DNA of 20,448 nucleotides from Lactobacillaceae bacterium (GCA_031282325.1 JAITDY010000046.1:1-20448); one strand, 5' to 3'. Positions 1 to 6,707 are shown, counted from the stretch's first letter. The notes: generated by a model not told the origin, from the sequence alone. Numbers and translations are program-made.

Positions 1-1
1 A

Positions 2-307
2 ATAATTTCTTTTGTATTTACTTACTTTATTAGTCGATTAATTATGGGATTTGTTGATCGTGAGCATAGAGATACAAAATATTTATTTGCATCATTAGTT
101 ATATCAACAGGATTAGCTAATTTATTATCTATAATAGTTTCCAATATTTTTAAAACAGTCTATCCGCTAGTTCCAGCATTAGCGATGTTTGTATTACTAC
201 CCTATTTTTATTATTCTGGAACAAAGCACAAAGATTTAAAAGGAACGATCGTTTTATTAATATTAAGTTTTGTTTTAAATGTTGTTCCTAATTTATTTAA
301 TCTTTAA
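2..307 (+). CDS. C-terminal part of a small multi-pass membrane protein, possibly YknW/Yip1-like (partial)
   Basis: The reading frame is open from the left edge of the window and ends at TAA, so this is the tail of a longer gene; the ATG at 44 is probably internal. The visible ~100 residues hold about three hydrophobic segments (upstream of the ATG, around the LVISTGLANLLSIIVSNIF stretch, and the C-terminal VLLILSFVLNVVPNLF) separated by short charged loops such as REHRDTK and SGTKHKDLK. It lies 40 bp before a MacA-like adaptor gene, with the MacB-type ATPase and permease following. In B. subtilis the same position is held by YknW, a Yip1-domain membrane protein needed for assembly of the YknXYZ pump. 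The assignment rests mainly on gene order; the residues seen contain no diagnostic motif. Any integral membrane protein could fit, so confidence in function is low. Confidence 0.5.
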   Translation: MISFVFTYFISRLIMGFVDREHRDTKYLFASLVISTGLANLLSIIVSNIFKTVYPLVPALAMFVLLPYFYYSGTKHKDLKGTIVLLILSFVLNVVPNLFNL

Positions 308-347
308 AATAAAGATAAGCAGTTAATAAAAATTAGAGGGAATTTGT

Positions 348-1391
348 ATGATATTTTTTAATAATAAAAAAATAACATGGATTATTTTTAGTGTTGTTTT
401 ATCCTTGTTATTAGTGGTCTTAGGAATTAATATTTTTCAGAAATCACAAGATCAATCCAATACTAAAAAACCTGAATATAAATTATACAAAGTAATGGCT
501 ACGCCACCGCTTACAATGTCAGGTAAAGTTCAGGCTGATAACACGCAAACTTTGTCTGTACCAGAAGGTAAAGTTCAAGCGCTTAATGTTAAGGACGGAC
601 AAAGTGTAAAAAATGGTGAAATTTTATTAACAGTAACCAGTTCCAGCGTTCAAGATGATATCACAGCCCAAGCAGATATTGTAAATAAGGCAAACCGAGC
701 AGTTAATAGTGCCTACAATAGTGCTGTTTCTGCTCAGCAAGCATATAATCAAGCTGATGATGAAACTAAAAGTTCGTTAGTAGACTCTATTCAGCAAGCT
801 CAGCAGGCATTAAATGATGCCAATGCTGATTTACAAGATGAACAAAATAAATTAGCTAATTTACAAAATAAATTAAATGTAAATGTTGTTGCCCCATTTG
901 ATGGCGTTGTATCGGTCGGGAACAATAATAAAGGTCAAGTACCGACTTTAACAGTTAATTCTGCTCAAAAAATTTTACAATCCAGTATTTCAGAATATGA
1001 TTATCAAAAAGTTCATGTAAATGATCCAATTATTATTACTGGAGTCGATGGAGTTCCTAGCCAACAAAGTAATATTAATGAAATAAAACAAATACCTGTT
1101 AGCCAAGGTAAGGGAACATCTTATTATCCATTTACCGCCAATGTCAATAACGATTTTTTATATGGTCAAAGTGTAAAGGTTAAAATTCCACAAAATGAAA
1201 TTAAAATCCCTAAATCAACAGTTTACAAAGACAATATTTATAAAGTCGTTAAAGGTAAAGTGGAATTAATAAAAGCAGACGTAATAGATCTTGACGGCAG
1301 TTTTATAGTGAAAACTGGTATTTCAAAAGGCGATCAAATTGTTTTAAAACCAGATAATAAATTAAAAAATGGTGATAAAATCAATGATTAA
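348..1391 (+). CDS. yknX: MacA/YknX-like membrane fusion (HlyD-family) adaptor subunit of an efflux pump
   Basis: 347-aa adaptor protein that would sit outside the membrane and couple a MacB-type ABC transporter to its substrate. An N-terminal anchor (about residues 10-28, hydrophobic IIFSVVLSLLLVVLGI) follows a short lysine-rich start. Then come a biotinyl/lipoyl-like half domain (about 55-95, VPEGKVQALNVKDGQSVKNG), an Ala/Gln-rich coiled-coil hairpin (about 105-175), the second lipoyl half (VVAPFDGVVSVG, about 180-192) and a beta-barrel and membrane-proximal region to the end. A GAGGGAA ribosome site lies about 9 bases before the ATG. Its last 8 bases overlap the ATPase gene, so the two are translationally coupled. 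YknX of B. subtilis is the closest functional model, judged by architecture and order; MacA of Gram-negatives is the structural model. The natural substrate cannot be read from sequence. Confidence 0.87.
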   Translation: MIFFNNKKITWIIFSVVLSLLLVVLGINIFQKSQDQSNTKKPEYKLYKVMATPPLTMSGKVQADNTQTLSVPEGKVQALNVKDGQSVKNGEILLTVTSSSVQDDITAQADIVNKANRAVNSAYNSAVSAQQAYNQADDETKSSLVDSIQQAQQALNDANADLQDEQNKLANLQNKLNVNVVAPFDGVVSVGNNNKGQVPTLTVNSAQKILQSSISEYDYQKVHVNDPIIITGVDGVPSQQSNINEIKQIPVSQGKGTSYYPFTANVNNDFLYGQSVKVKIPQNEIKIPKSTVYKDNIYKVVKGKVELIKADVIDLDGSFIVKTGISKGDQIVLKPDNKLKNGDKIND

Positions 1392-2076
1392 ATTAACTAA
1401 TGTTAATAAAAGTTACTTGCAAGGAAGCGAAAAATATCAAGTTCTACATGATATCAATTTAAAAATTGATGACGGCGAATTTGTTTCTATTATGGGCCCA
1501 TCTGGTTCAGGAAAATCAACTTTAATCAATATTATTGGTTTTTTGGATCAAAAGTTTAAAGGTGATTATGTATTTGATGATATTAAAGTAAATATATTAG
1601 ATCGAAATGAGCACGCAAAATTACGTAATAAATCGGTTGGCTTTATTTTTCAGAATTTTAAATTAATTAATAATCAAAATGTAGGAGAAAATGTAGGGCT
1701 ACCTTTATTGTATGCTGGTTTTAAACGACGCGAAATCAAGCAAAAAGTAGATGATATTTTAAAGCAAGTTGGTTTACCTGATAGTTATTCTAAAATTCCT
1801 ACCAATTTATCTGGTGGACAACAACAGCGAGTAGCAATCGCTAGGGCTATTGTAAGTCAGCCCAGTTTTTTAGTGGCTGATGAACCGACTGGGGCTTTAG
1901 ACTCTATTACCTCTAAAGAAATAATAGATCTATTTAAGGAATTAAATCATAAGTTTGGTACTACTATTGTCATGGTGACACACGATGACAATGTTGCTAA
2001 ACAAGCTAATCGATTGATTAAAATATTAGATGGCAGAATTCAAAGCGATAAGGAGATTAAACATGCAAATTCGTGA
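1384..2076 (+). CDS. yknY: MacB/YknY-type ABC transporter ATP-binding protein
   Basis: 230-aa ATPase of the LolD/MacB class that powers the neighbouring permease. Visible motifs are Walker A GPSGSGKST (residues 38-46), a Q-loop FIFQNF, the signature LSGGQQQR, Walker B FLVADEPTGALD and the switch histidine in VTHD. Length is normal for the family. I chose the ATG at 1384 over the ATG 15 bases upstream: 1384 gives the usual family start MIKLTNVNKSY, has GGTGAT about 7 bases upstream, and makes an ATGATTAA overlap with the stop of the adaptor gene. The 3' end overlaps the permease gene by 14 bases. The three genes therefore form one tightly coupled operon and the proteins one complex. Confidence 0.94.
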   Translation: MIKLTNVNKSYLQGSEKYQVLHDINLKIDDGEFVSIMGPSGSGKSTLINIIGFLDQKFKGDYVFDDIKVNILDRNEHAKLRNKSVGFIFQNFKLINNQNVGENVGLPLLYAGFKRREIKQKVDDILKQVGLPDSYSKIPTNLSGGQQQRVAIARAIVSQPSFLVADEPTGALDSITSKEIIDLFKELNHKFGTTIVMVTHDDNVAKQANRLIKILDGRIQSDKEIKHANS

Positions 2077-3247
2077 ATTGTTTGTTAGTTCGTTTCGTTC
2101 TTTGATTTCAAATAAACGCCGAAGTATTTTAACGATGATTGGAATTATTATTGGTATCGCTTCGGTAATTACTATCTTATCTCTGGGCGATGGCGCTAGA
2201 CTAGCAATGTTGAAAAATCTAGAAGCTTCTAGTAATGGTCAGCAATCAACTGAAATAAATTTTGTATCTACTAATTTTGACGATCAAAATATTGCTGGTT
2301 TTTCTCAACAAGATTTGAATCAAATACGTGAAAATAAAAATATTGCTAAAGTTTCTATTCAATCAGATGAGCATGGTATTTTATCGGTAGATGGATTAAT
2401 TAATGGAAAAAAAATTAATAATCTTGCTTTATTAACAAACACAGCTATTAACTCTCACCTTATAGCAGGTAAAGGAATTTCAACCAATGATCTTTTAGTG
2501 AGCAATCCAGTCGCACTGGTGAATAAAACGATTGCTAAAAAAGGTTATAAAACAGTTCAAAACGCCCTAAATTCTTCTATTGAAATTAGCGGAGTTTCTT
2601 ATACAATTGTTGGTGTTATCGATGACACTGCCGGCAACTCTTATGGGCAATATGGAATAGTGATTCCTAAAAAAATATTCGAAATGAATAATGACAGCAT
2701 AGTTGCAAATACTGTTAAATTACACTTTACTGTAGGTACTAACGCAGTTAAAGAAACACAAAAAATTGCAAATCAATTAAACAAAAAAGGTTCACATCAT
2801 AATGATGGAACATATGAATTTTTTGATATGCAATCCTTACTAAAAGGTATTGGAACCGTTATTCAAGGAATAACTTACTTTATCGTGGCTGTTGCTGGTA
2901 TATCCTTATTTATTGCCGGTATTGGCGTTATGAATATGATGTATATTTCAGTTAGTGAAAGAACTCAAGAAATTGGAATACGCATGGCAGTTGGTGCCTC
3001 TCAACGCCAAATCCTTTGGCAATTTTTGATTGAAGCGATGATGTTAACTCTGATTGGTGGCATGATTGGTTATTTAAGTGGAGTTGGAATTGCAATGCTT
3101 GTTTCCATATTTTTACCCTTTAAGGCAAGCGTATCGATATCGACTTTTTTGTTAGCATTTGGAACTTCTACAATAGTCGGATTAATATTTGGAATTTTGC
3201 CTGCCAAAACAGCAAGCAATAAAAATTTAATTGATATATTACGATAG
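2063..3247 (+). CDS. yknZ: MacB/YknZ-type FtsX-family ABC transporter permease
   Basis: 394-aa permease with the MacB layout: one N-terminal transmembrane helix (about 20-42, SILTMIGIIIGIASVITIL), a large extracytoplasmic domain (about 45-265) and three C-terminal helices in an FtsX domain (about 275-300, 325-350, 362-385). The typical MacB sequence ISVSERTQEIGIRMAVGA is present between the second and third helices. The ATG at 2063 is chosen because AAGGAG lies 7 bases upstream and the protein then starts MQIRELFVSSFRSL as in the family; an ATG 33 bases earlier has no ribosome site. MacB-type pumps do not move substrates through the membrane but use mechanotransmission to drive periplasmic or extracellular substrates out. 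In B. subtilis YknWXYZ defends against SdpC. The next gene starts 47 bases on with no clear terminator between. Confidence 0.93.
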   Translation: MQIRELFVSSFRSLISNKRRSILTMIGIIIGIASVITILSLGDGARLAMLKNLEASSNGQQSTEINFVSTNFDDQNIAGFSQQDLNQIRENKNIAKVSIQSDEHGILSVDGLINGKKINNLALLTNTAINSHLIAGKGISTNDLLVSNPVALVNKTIAKKGYKTVQNALNSSIEISGVSYTIVGVIDDTAGNSYGQYGIVIPKKIFEMNNDSIVANTVKLHFTVGTNAVKETQKIANQLNKKGSHHNDGTYEFFDMQSLLKGIGTVIQGITYFIVAVAGISLFIAGIGVMNMMYISVSERTQEIGIRMAVGASQRQILWQFLIEAMMLTLIGGMIGYLSGVGIAMLVSIFLPFKASVSISTFLLAFGTSTIVGLIFGILPAKTASNKNLIDILR

Positions 3248-3294
3248 TTAAATAATTTTAAAAGTTTAGAATAGATTATAAGGTTTAAACATTG

Positions 3295-4143
3295 ATGACT
3301 GAAGTATACATTGGCAATATTTTTAAAACAATTAGGAAAAAAAGAGGATTAACTATTTCTGATGCAGCGGGAACAGATGTAGACCGTTCCTTTATTTCCA
3401 AATTTGAAAATGGGCGCTCAGATATTTCAATGTCTCGCTTGATTCTTATTTTAAAAAATATTGGCATGACCTTATCTGAATTTTCAGAACAAATCAGTCG
3501 TGATAAAAACGATCTAGTACCTCTGTTAACTAAAATCGGTGAAGCTTTTTATCAAGAAAAATACGATTGGTTGCGTGAACTTCGATCAATCCAACAAACA
3601 TTTTGGATTCAAACTCATAATAAAGTTTATAAATTAAACGTTATTTTAATTTCCTCGATTTTAACATCAGTAGACAATAAAGAGATAAAACAAGAGGACA
3701 TAGGATTTATCGTAGATTATTTGTTTGATGTAGGAGAGTGGCAAAAGTATGAATATCAGTTATTTAGCAAGATTATTAATGTACTACCAGTAAGAGTAAT
3801 TGATCAGTATCTAAATATTGCAATTAAAAAATATCCGACAATTGATAGTTCTATTCAAATATCTGTAATTAAAGCACTCGAAAATAGAATAGTTTTATCT
3901 CTTGAAGAAGATATTGATGATGGAAAATATTGGTATCAAAAATTACTAAGTTTAGATATGCCAGAGGGAGAAGCATATCTGGTGATTAAACGGAGGTTAT
4001 TATTTGGCATGTTAGATATTAAAAATAGTCAAAATAAAGAAAATGGTATTCATTTAGTTCAATCAGAAATTAAATTATTAAATCAAATTGGATTTCATAA
4101 AATGGCTGATTATCATAAAAAAACAATTAGCGTTGTTTGTTAA
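3295..4143 (+). CDS. Rgg/GadR/MutR-family transcriptional regulator
   Basis: 282-aa cytoplasmic regulator. An N-terminal XRE-type helix-turn-helix (about residues 5-60, with IRKKRGLTISDAA, SFISKFENGRSDIS and LSEF) matches the Rgg pattern closely. It is followed by an all-helical C-terminal domain (about 70-282) with the Rgg hallmark region WQKYEYQLFSKIINVLP. Rgg proteins bind short exported and re-imported peptides and switch promoters next to their own gene. The gene lies 89 bases before a 28-residue peptide gene and a MNIO operon, so it is very likely the cluster-specific regulator. Start choice: ATG 3295; an in-frame TTG at 3292 has better spacing to the weak AAGG at 3280-3283 and cannot be excluded. 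It ends in a lone C-terminal cysteine (SVVC). No separate SHP-like hydrophobic signal peptide gene is evident nearby. Confidence 0.88.
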   Translation: MTEVYIGNIFKTIRKKRGLTISDAAGTDVDRSFISKFENGRSDISMSRLILILKNIGMTLSEFSEQISRDKNDLVPLLTKIGEAFYQEKYDWLRELRSIQQTFWIQTHNKVYKLNVILISSILTSVDNKEIKQEDIGFIVDYLFDVGEWQKYEYQLFSKIINVLPVRVIDQYLNIAIKKYPTIDSSIQISVIKALENRIVLSLEEDIDDGKYWYQKLLSLDMPEGEAYLVIKRRLLFGMLDIKNSQNKENGIHLVQSEIKLLNQIGFHKMADYHKKTISVVC

Positions 4144-4154
4144 TAAAAAATAAT

Positions 4155-4170
4155 GTTGCAAATATTCAAC
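4155..4170. promoter_or_regulatory. Imperfect inverted repeat in the peptide-gene promoter, candidate Rgg operator
   Basis: GTTGCAAATATTCAAC is a 16-base imperfect palindrome (GTTG outer arms with CAAC, plus matching inner bases) located 63 bases before the peptide start codon. It contains a weak -35-like TTGCAA at 4157-4162. Possible -10 boxes are poor (TACTTT 4180-4185, or TATATT 4198-4203), as expected for a promoter needing an activator. Binding by the adjacent Rgg regulator is inferred from position only. Confidence 0.4.
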
Positions 4171-4232
4171 TTTTAGCGTTACTTTAATTTTTAAGTATAT
4201 ATTTAAATTATCAAATTAAGGAGAAGATACTA

Positions 4233-4319
4233 ATGCTAAAAGAAATTAAAGTAATGGAAGTAGCCGTTTTAAAAGTAGAAGATGTTCATCAATTAGATAC
4301 ATGCTACGATTTTTCATAA
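4233..4319 (+). CDS. 28-aa peptide, putative RiPP precursor of the MNIO cluster
   Basis: Short gene with a very good ribosome site (AAGGAGA at 4218-4224, 8 bases before ATG) and a dedicated terminator 25 bases after the stop, so it is almost certainly expressed. The N-terminal part MLKEIKVMEVAVLKVEDV alternates charged and aliphatic residues like a RiPP leader. The C-terminal part HQLDTCYDFS carries the only cysteine (residue 24), five residues from the end. It has no signal peptide, no transmembrane stretch and no double-glycine motif. MNIO (DUF692) enzymes of other systems (MbnB, TglH, bufferin and chryseobasin enzymes) act on Cys residues of short precursors and ApyH on a C-terminal Asp, so the Cys or the Asp at residue 26 are the likely modification sites. 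Inference from context: substrate of the MNIO at 5869-6663. Alternatively it is the Rgg pheromone, or both. Confidence 0.78.
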   Translation: MLKEIKVMEVAVLKVEDVHQLDTCYDFS

Positions 4320-4343
4320 TAAAAAGTAGCTAAAAATATATTG

Positions 4344-4370
4344 AAAATCGAAACATAGTTTCGATTTTTT
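4344..4370 (+). terminator. Intrinsic terminator or attenuator between the peptide gene and its operon
   Basis: An 11-bp perfect stem (AAAATCGAAAC, ATA loop, GTTTCGATTTT) runs into a tract of six T. It sits 24 bases after the peptide stop and 24 bases before the next start codon, with no convincing second promoter in that gap. It probably lets only part of transcription through, giving an excess of peptide mRNA over enzyme and transporter mRNA, a common plan in peptide biosynthesis operons. Confidence 0.8.
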
Positions 4371-4394
4371 ATTAATGAAAGTTAAGGATGAACT

Positions 4395-4793
4395 ATGAAT
4401 AAACTTTATTTGCAAGAAGTTTTAAAAAATAAGAAAAAATTTCAATTTACTATGATCGATATGATTCCGATAATGAGAAAATTAAATGATGAGTGTTGGT
4501 CTGTTTTATTCGAAATTTTTTATAATCGAAACGGATATTACGATATCTATTTTTTTAGAGATATTTTAAATTTTCTTGATGATAATATGACTGGAAATGA
4601 AATCGTAATATACGCTGCTCAACATGAATTACCAGATAAACATGCTTTAGCGATAAAAAACGAAGAAATTTGGAGTATTTTAGCTAGGCAAAAAAAGGAA
4701 ATTAAACAATATCAAATTAATAGCGATATAAATGAATCACAAATTTACCAGTTATTTAATGTCAATTATGTTTGGATGGCTAACGCTTTATGA
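4395..4793 (+). CDS. 132-aa protein of unknown function in the MNIO cluster, candidate enzyme partner
   Basis: I do not recognise this family. AAGGATG at 4384-4390 serves as ribosome site. The protein is soluble, rich in Ile, Asn, Tyr and Phe, and looks mostly alpha-helical (helix-like stretches NKLYLQEVLKNKKK, IPIMRKLNDECWSVLFEIFY, FFRDILNFLDDN and EEIWSILARQKKEIKQY). It has one cysteine, in NDECW (about residue 34), and no metal-binding or catalytic motif that I can see. Its stop overlaps the transporter start (ATGA), so the two are translationally coupled. MNIO enzymes commonly need a small partner encoded beside them (MbnC, TglI, HvfC, ApyI) that binds the precursor leader. By position this protein could be that partner, but its sequence does not obviously match any of them. 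Immunity protein is the main alternative. Confidence 0.75.
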   Translation: MNKLYLQEVLKNKKKFQFTMIDMIPIMRKLNDECWSVLFEIFYNRNGYYDIYFFRDILNFLDDNMTGNEIVIYAAQHELPDKHALAIKNEEIWSILARQKKEIKQYQINSDINESQIYQLFNVNYVWMANAL

Positions 4794-5872
4794 AAGTTAA
4801 AATGCGGATAAATTCAAATCAAATTATCTTAATTTTAATATTTTATTTGGTTTTTATTTGGGTAGATAGTACTATTTATTCTTCTTTTACAATGATGGTT
4901 GTACACCAATTTTCTGGTAATTTACGATTATTGATTTTAGGGATCGAATCCTTAATGGCGGTGTTAATATTTTTAGATACTAATAAAATTCATTTTCTTA
5001 GTAGAATGTCCTTAAAAAAATATGCATATATTTCCTTGGTAGGTTTATTTTTATTTTTAATCTTCCCTAAGATCGTTTTAATTGAATTTATAAGTTATAC
5101 GTTAATAACGCTATCAACATCGTTGCTGGTTTTGGACATATCTAAAATGATTTTGGATCAAAATAATGATTTGGAACAAGGATTTTTAAAGTTATCTAAT
5201 TTGAAAACTTTCGCAACCCTAGTTGGTTTTGCAATTGGCGGATTAATGATGGCAAAACTTATACCAACGTTATTTATTTTTATTATTGTAATTTTTTTAA
5301 TTTTTTTATTCTATTCTAAATATTTTCCAGAAGTATCCTTGATACAAAAATATAAAAATATTAATTTCAATTCAATAAAAGAAAAATTTTTGGTAATTGT
5401 TTTAGGGCTTTTGGTCGTAAATACATCTGCTTGGGTTCCAATTGTTGCTGCTAATTTACAAAAAAATTATGCAAATTTAAACATGCTAGCCTTCACATTA
5501 CCCGGATTAATGACCTTACTATTGTTGAGGAAGGTTATCAAGTTAAATTTAATTATAAATATGATAATGTTTATTTTTGAATCAATTTTGATGATTTATG
5601 GTGATATTAATAAAATTGTTATTTTTCAGTTATTAATTTTGTCGCTATTGGTTCCAACTAGCCTAAGCATTAGCGTACATTTACGTGCTAAATTTTTAAA
5701 AATTAATAATAATTTTGATAAAAAAAATTTAATTCAACTTTTAACTGTTAATAGCAACATTTTATTGCTTATATTGACCCTAATTAGTTTTGTATTAGAA
5801 AAAGTAGAAATTTTTCTAGTTTTGATTAATATTTTTTTCGCAAGTTTACTAATTTATAAGGAGAAAAAATGA
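4790..5872 (+). CDS. MFS-like multi-pass transporter, putative peptide exporter of the MNIO cluster
   Basis: 360-aa very hydrophobic protein with about 11-12 predicted membrane helices (roughly 9-30, 46-63, 78-118 as two, 137-172 as two, 200-221, 231-250, 254-297 as two, 315-357 as two). Size and helix number fit a short major facilitator protein; classical MFS motif A is not clear, so the family call is moderate. It starts inside the stop of the 132-aa gene (ATGA) without a strong ribosome site of its own, so translation is probably coupled; an in-frame ATG at 4802 is an alternative start. It ends overlapping the MNIO gene by ATGA. Placed between precursor and maturation enzyme, export of the mature peptide is the simplest role; uptake of a metal or signal is possible. 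The DNA is strikingly AT-rich: line 5281-5340 has 9 G/C in 60 bases. Confidence 0.75.
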   Translation: MKVKMRINSNQIILILIFYLVFIWVDSTIYSSFTMMVVHQFSGNLRLLILGIESLMAVLIFLDTNKIHFLSRMSLKKYAYISLVGLFLFLIFPKIVLIEFISYTLITLSTSLLVLDISKMILDQNNDLEQGFLKLSNLKTFATLVGFAIGGLMMAKLIPTLFIFIIVIFLIFLFYSKYFPEVSLIQKYKNINFNSIKEKFLVIVLGLLVVNTSAWVPIVAANLQKNYANLNMLAFTLPGLMTLLLLRKVIKLNLIINMIMFIFESILMIYGDINKIVIFQLLILSLLVPTSLSISVHLRAKFLKINNNFDKKNLIQLLTVNSNILLLILTLISFVLEKVEIFLVLINIFFASLLIYKEKK

Positions 5873-6663
5873 AATTCGGTTTTAGCTATAGGCCCATAAT
5901 TCATAAAACGGAATTATCTAAAATATTAGATATTGTAGATTATGTCGAAATAATGCCAGATATAATGACTATAGATGATTTGCTCGAATTGAAGAATGCA
6001 ATTGGTGAAAAAGAGGTTGGAATTTATTCTTTAAAAACTTCTTTGGCGTCACCAGAGGGAATCCAACAACAAAATGATCGATTTTATTTTTTAGCAGGAC
6101 AATACTTTAACACTAAGTATTATTCTGATCATGTTGGTGTTTCATATATCGATAATAAATATTTAACTACTGTTATGCCGACTGTTTTTTGCAAGAGAAA
6201 TATTGACGTGGTTTCTATGAATTTAGACGGAATATTGACGCACTATCCATCAAAAAAATATTTAATCGAAAATATTGTAAATCCCTCACATCATCCTGAA
6301 TCTATAATGTCGGAAGGGGAATTTTTTACAAATATTGTGCAAAATAATTCTAAAATTGGAGTTATGTTAGATATTACAAATGCTTATGTTTCAGCAATTA
6401 ATATGGGTATTGATCCAATAAAATATATTAAAGATTTTCCATTGGAATACGTTCAAACAATCCATGTTGCTGGATTTGAATATATTAATAATAAGATTCA
6501 AGATACCCATGCTGTGAGTATTAATATAATAATATTAGAATTATTGAAATTCGTATTAGACAAAACAACACCAGAATTCGTGATGCTTGAAAGAGATTTC
6601 AATCATGACGGCACCAATTTAATTAATGAACTTAAAATGATAAAAAATTTCTTTTATCTGTAA
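5869..6663 (+). CDS. DUF692/MNIO-family (multinuclear non-heme iron dependent oxidative) RiPP maturation enzyme
   Basis: 264-aa TIM-barrel enzyme of the DUF692 (UPF0276) family, which uses two or three iron ions and oxygen to remodel peptide residues. Matches to the family pattern run along the whole length: VDYVEIMP (24-30), SDHVGVS (H88), LIENIV (E134), LDITNAYVSAINMGIDP (D168 and onward), IHVAGFE (H199), DTHAVSI (D212, H214) and MLERDF (E241). These are the usual metal ligands. The exception is the first one: where the family has LHG followed by SLGS, this protein reads IYSLKTSLAS, so the expected His is Tyr53. TAAGGAG at 5857-5863 gives strong translation. The gene is last in an operon behind a Cys-containing 28-aa peptide, a 132-aa protein and a transporter. 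Modification of the peptide is inferred; the chemistry cannot be told from sequence. Confidence 0.88.
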   Translation: MKFGFSYRPIIHKTELSKILDIVDYVEIMPDIMTIDDLLELKNAIGEKEVGIYSLKTSLASPEGIQQQNDRFYFLAGQYFNTKYYSDHVGVSYIDNKYLTTVMPTVFCKRNIDVVSMNLDGILTHYPSKKYLIENIVNPSHHPESIMSEGEFFTNIVQNNSKIGVMLDITNAYVSAINMGIDPIKYIKDFPLEYVQTIHVAGFEYINNKIQDTHAVSINIIILELLKFVLDKTTPEFVMLERDFNHDGTNLINELKMIKNFFYL

Positions 6664-6673
6664 AAATGTAAAC

Positions 6674-6700
6674 AAAAACCTCATAATAATGAGGTTTTTT
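6674..6700. terminator. Bidirectional intrinsic terminator between the MNIO operon and the CNNM gene
   Basis: AAAAACCTCAT, a 4-base AATA loop, then ATGAGGTTTTTT forms an 11-bp stem with A-tract and T-tract on either side. It therefore works in both directions and ends the rightward MNIO operon and the leftward gene that stops at 6708. Confidence 0.9.
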
Positions 6701-6707
6701 GCGTCAA

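Noticed and set aside
3285..3467. 60-aa minus-strand ORF over the start of the Rgg gene
   Set aside because: It lies opposite the conserved helix-turn-helix coding sequence, has no ribosome site and no recognisable features; shadow ORF.
4320..4394. A second peptide gene between the 28-aa ORF and the 132-aa gene
   Set aside because: Only a 5-codon TTG frame occurs there and the segment is occupied by the terminator hairpin.
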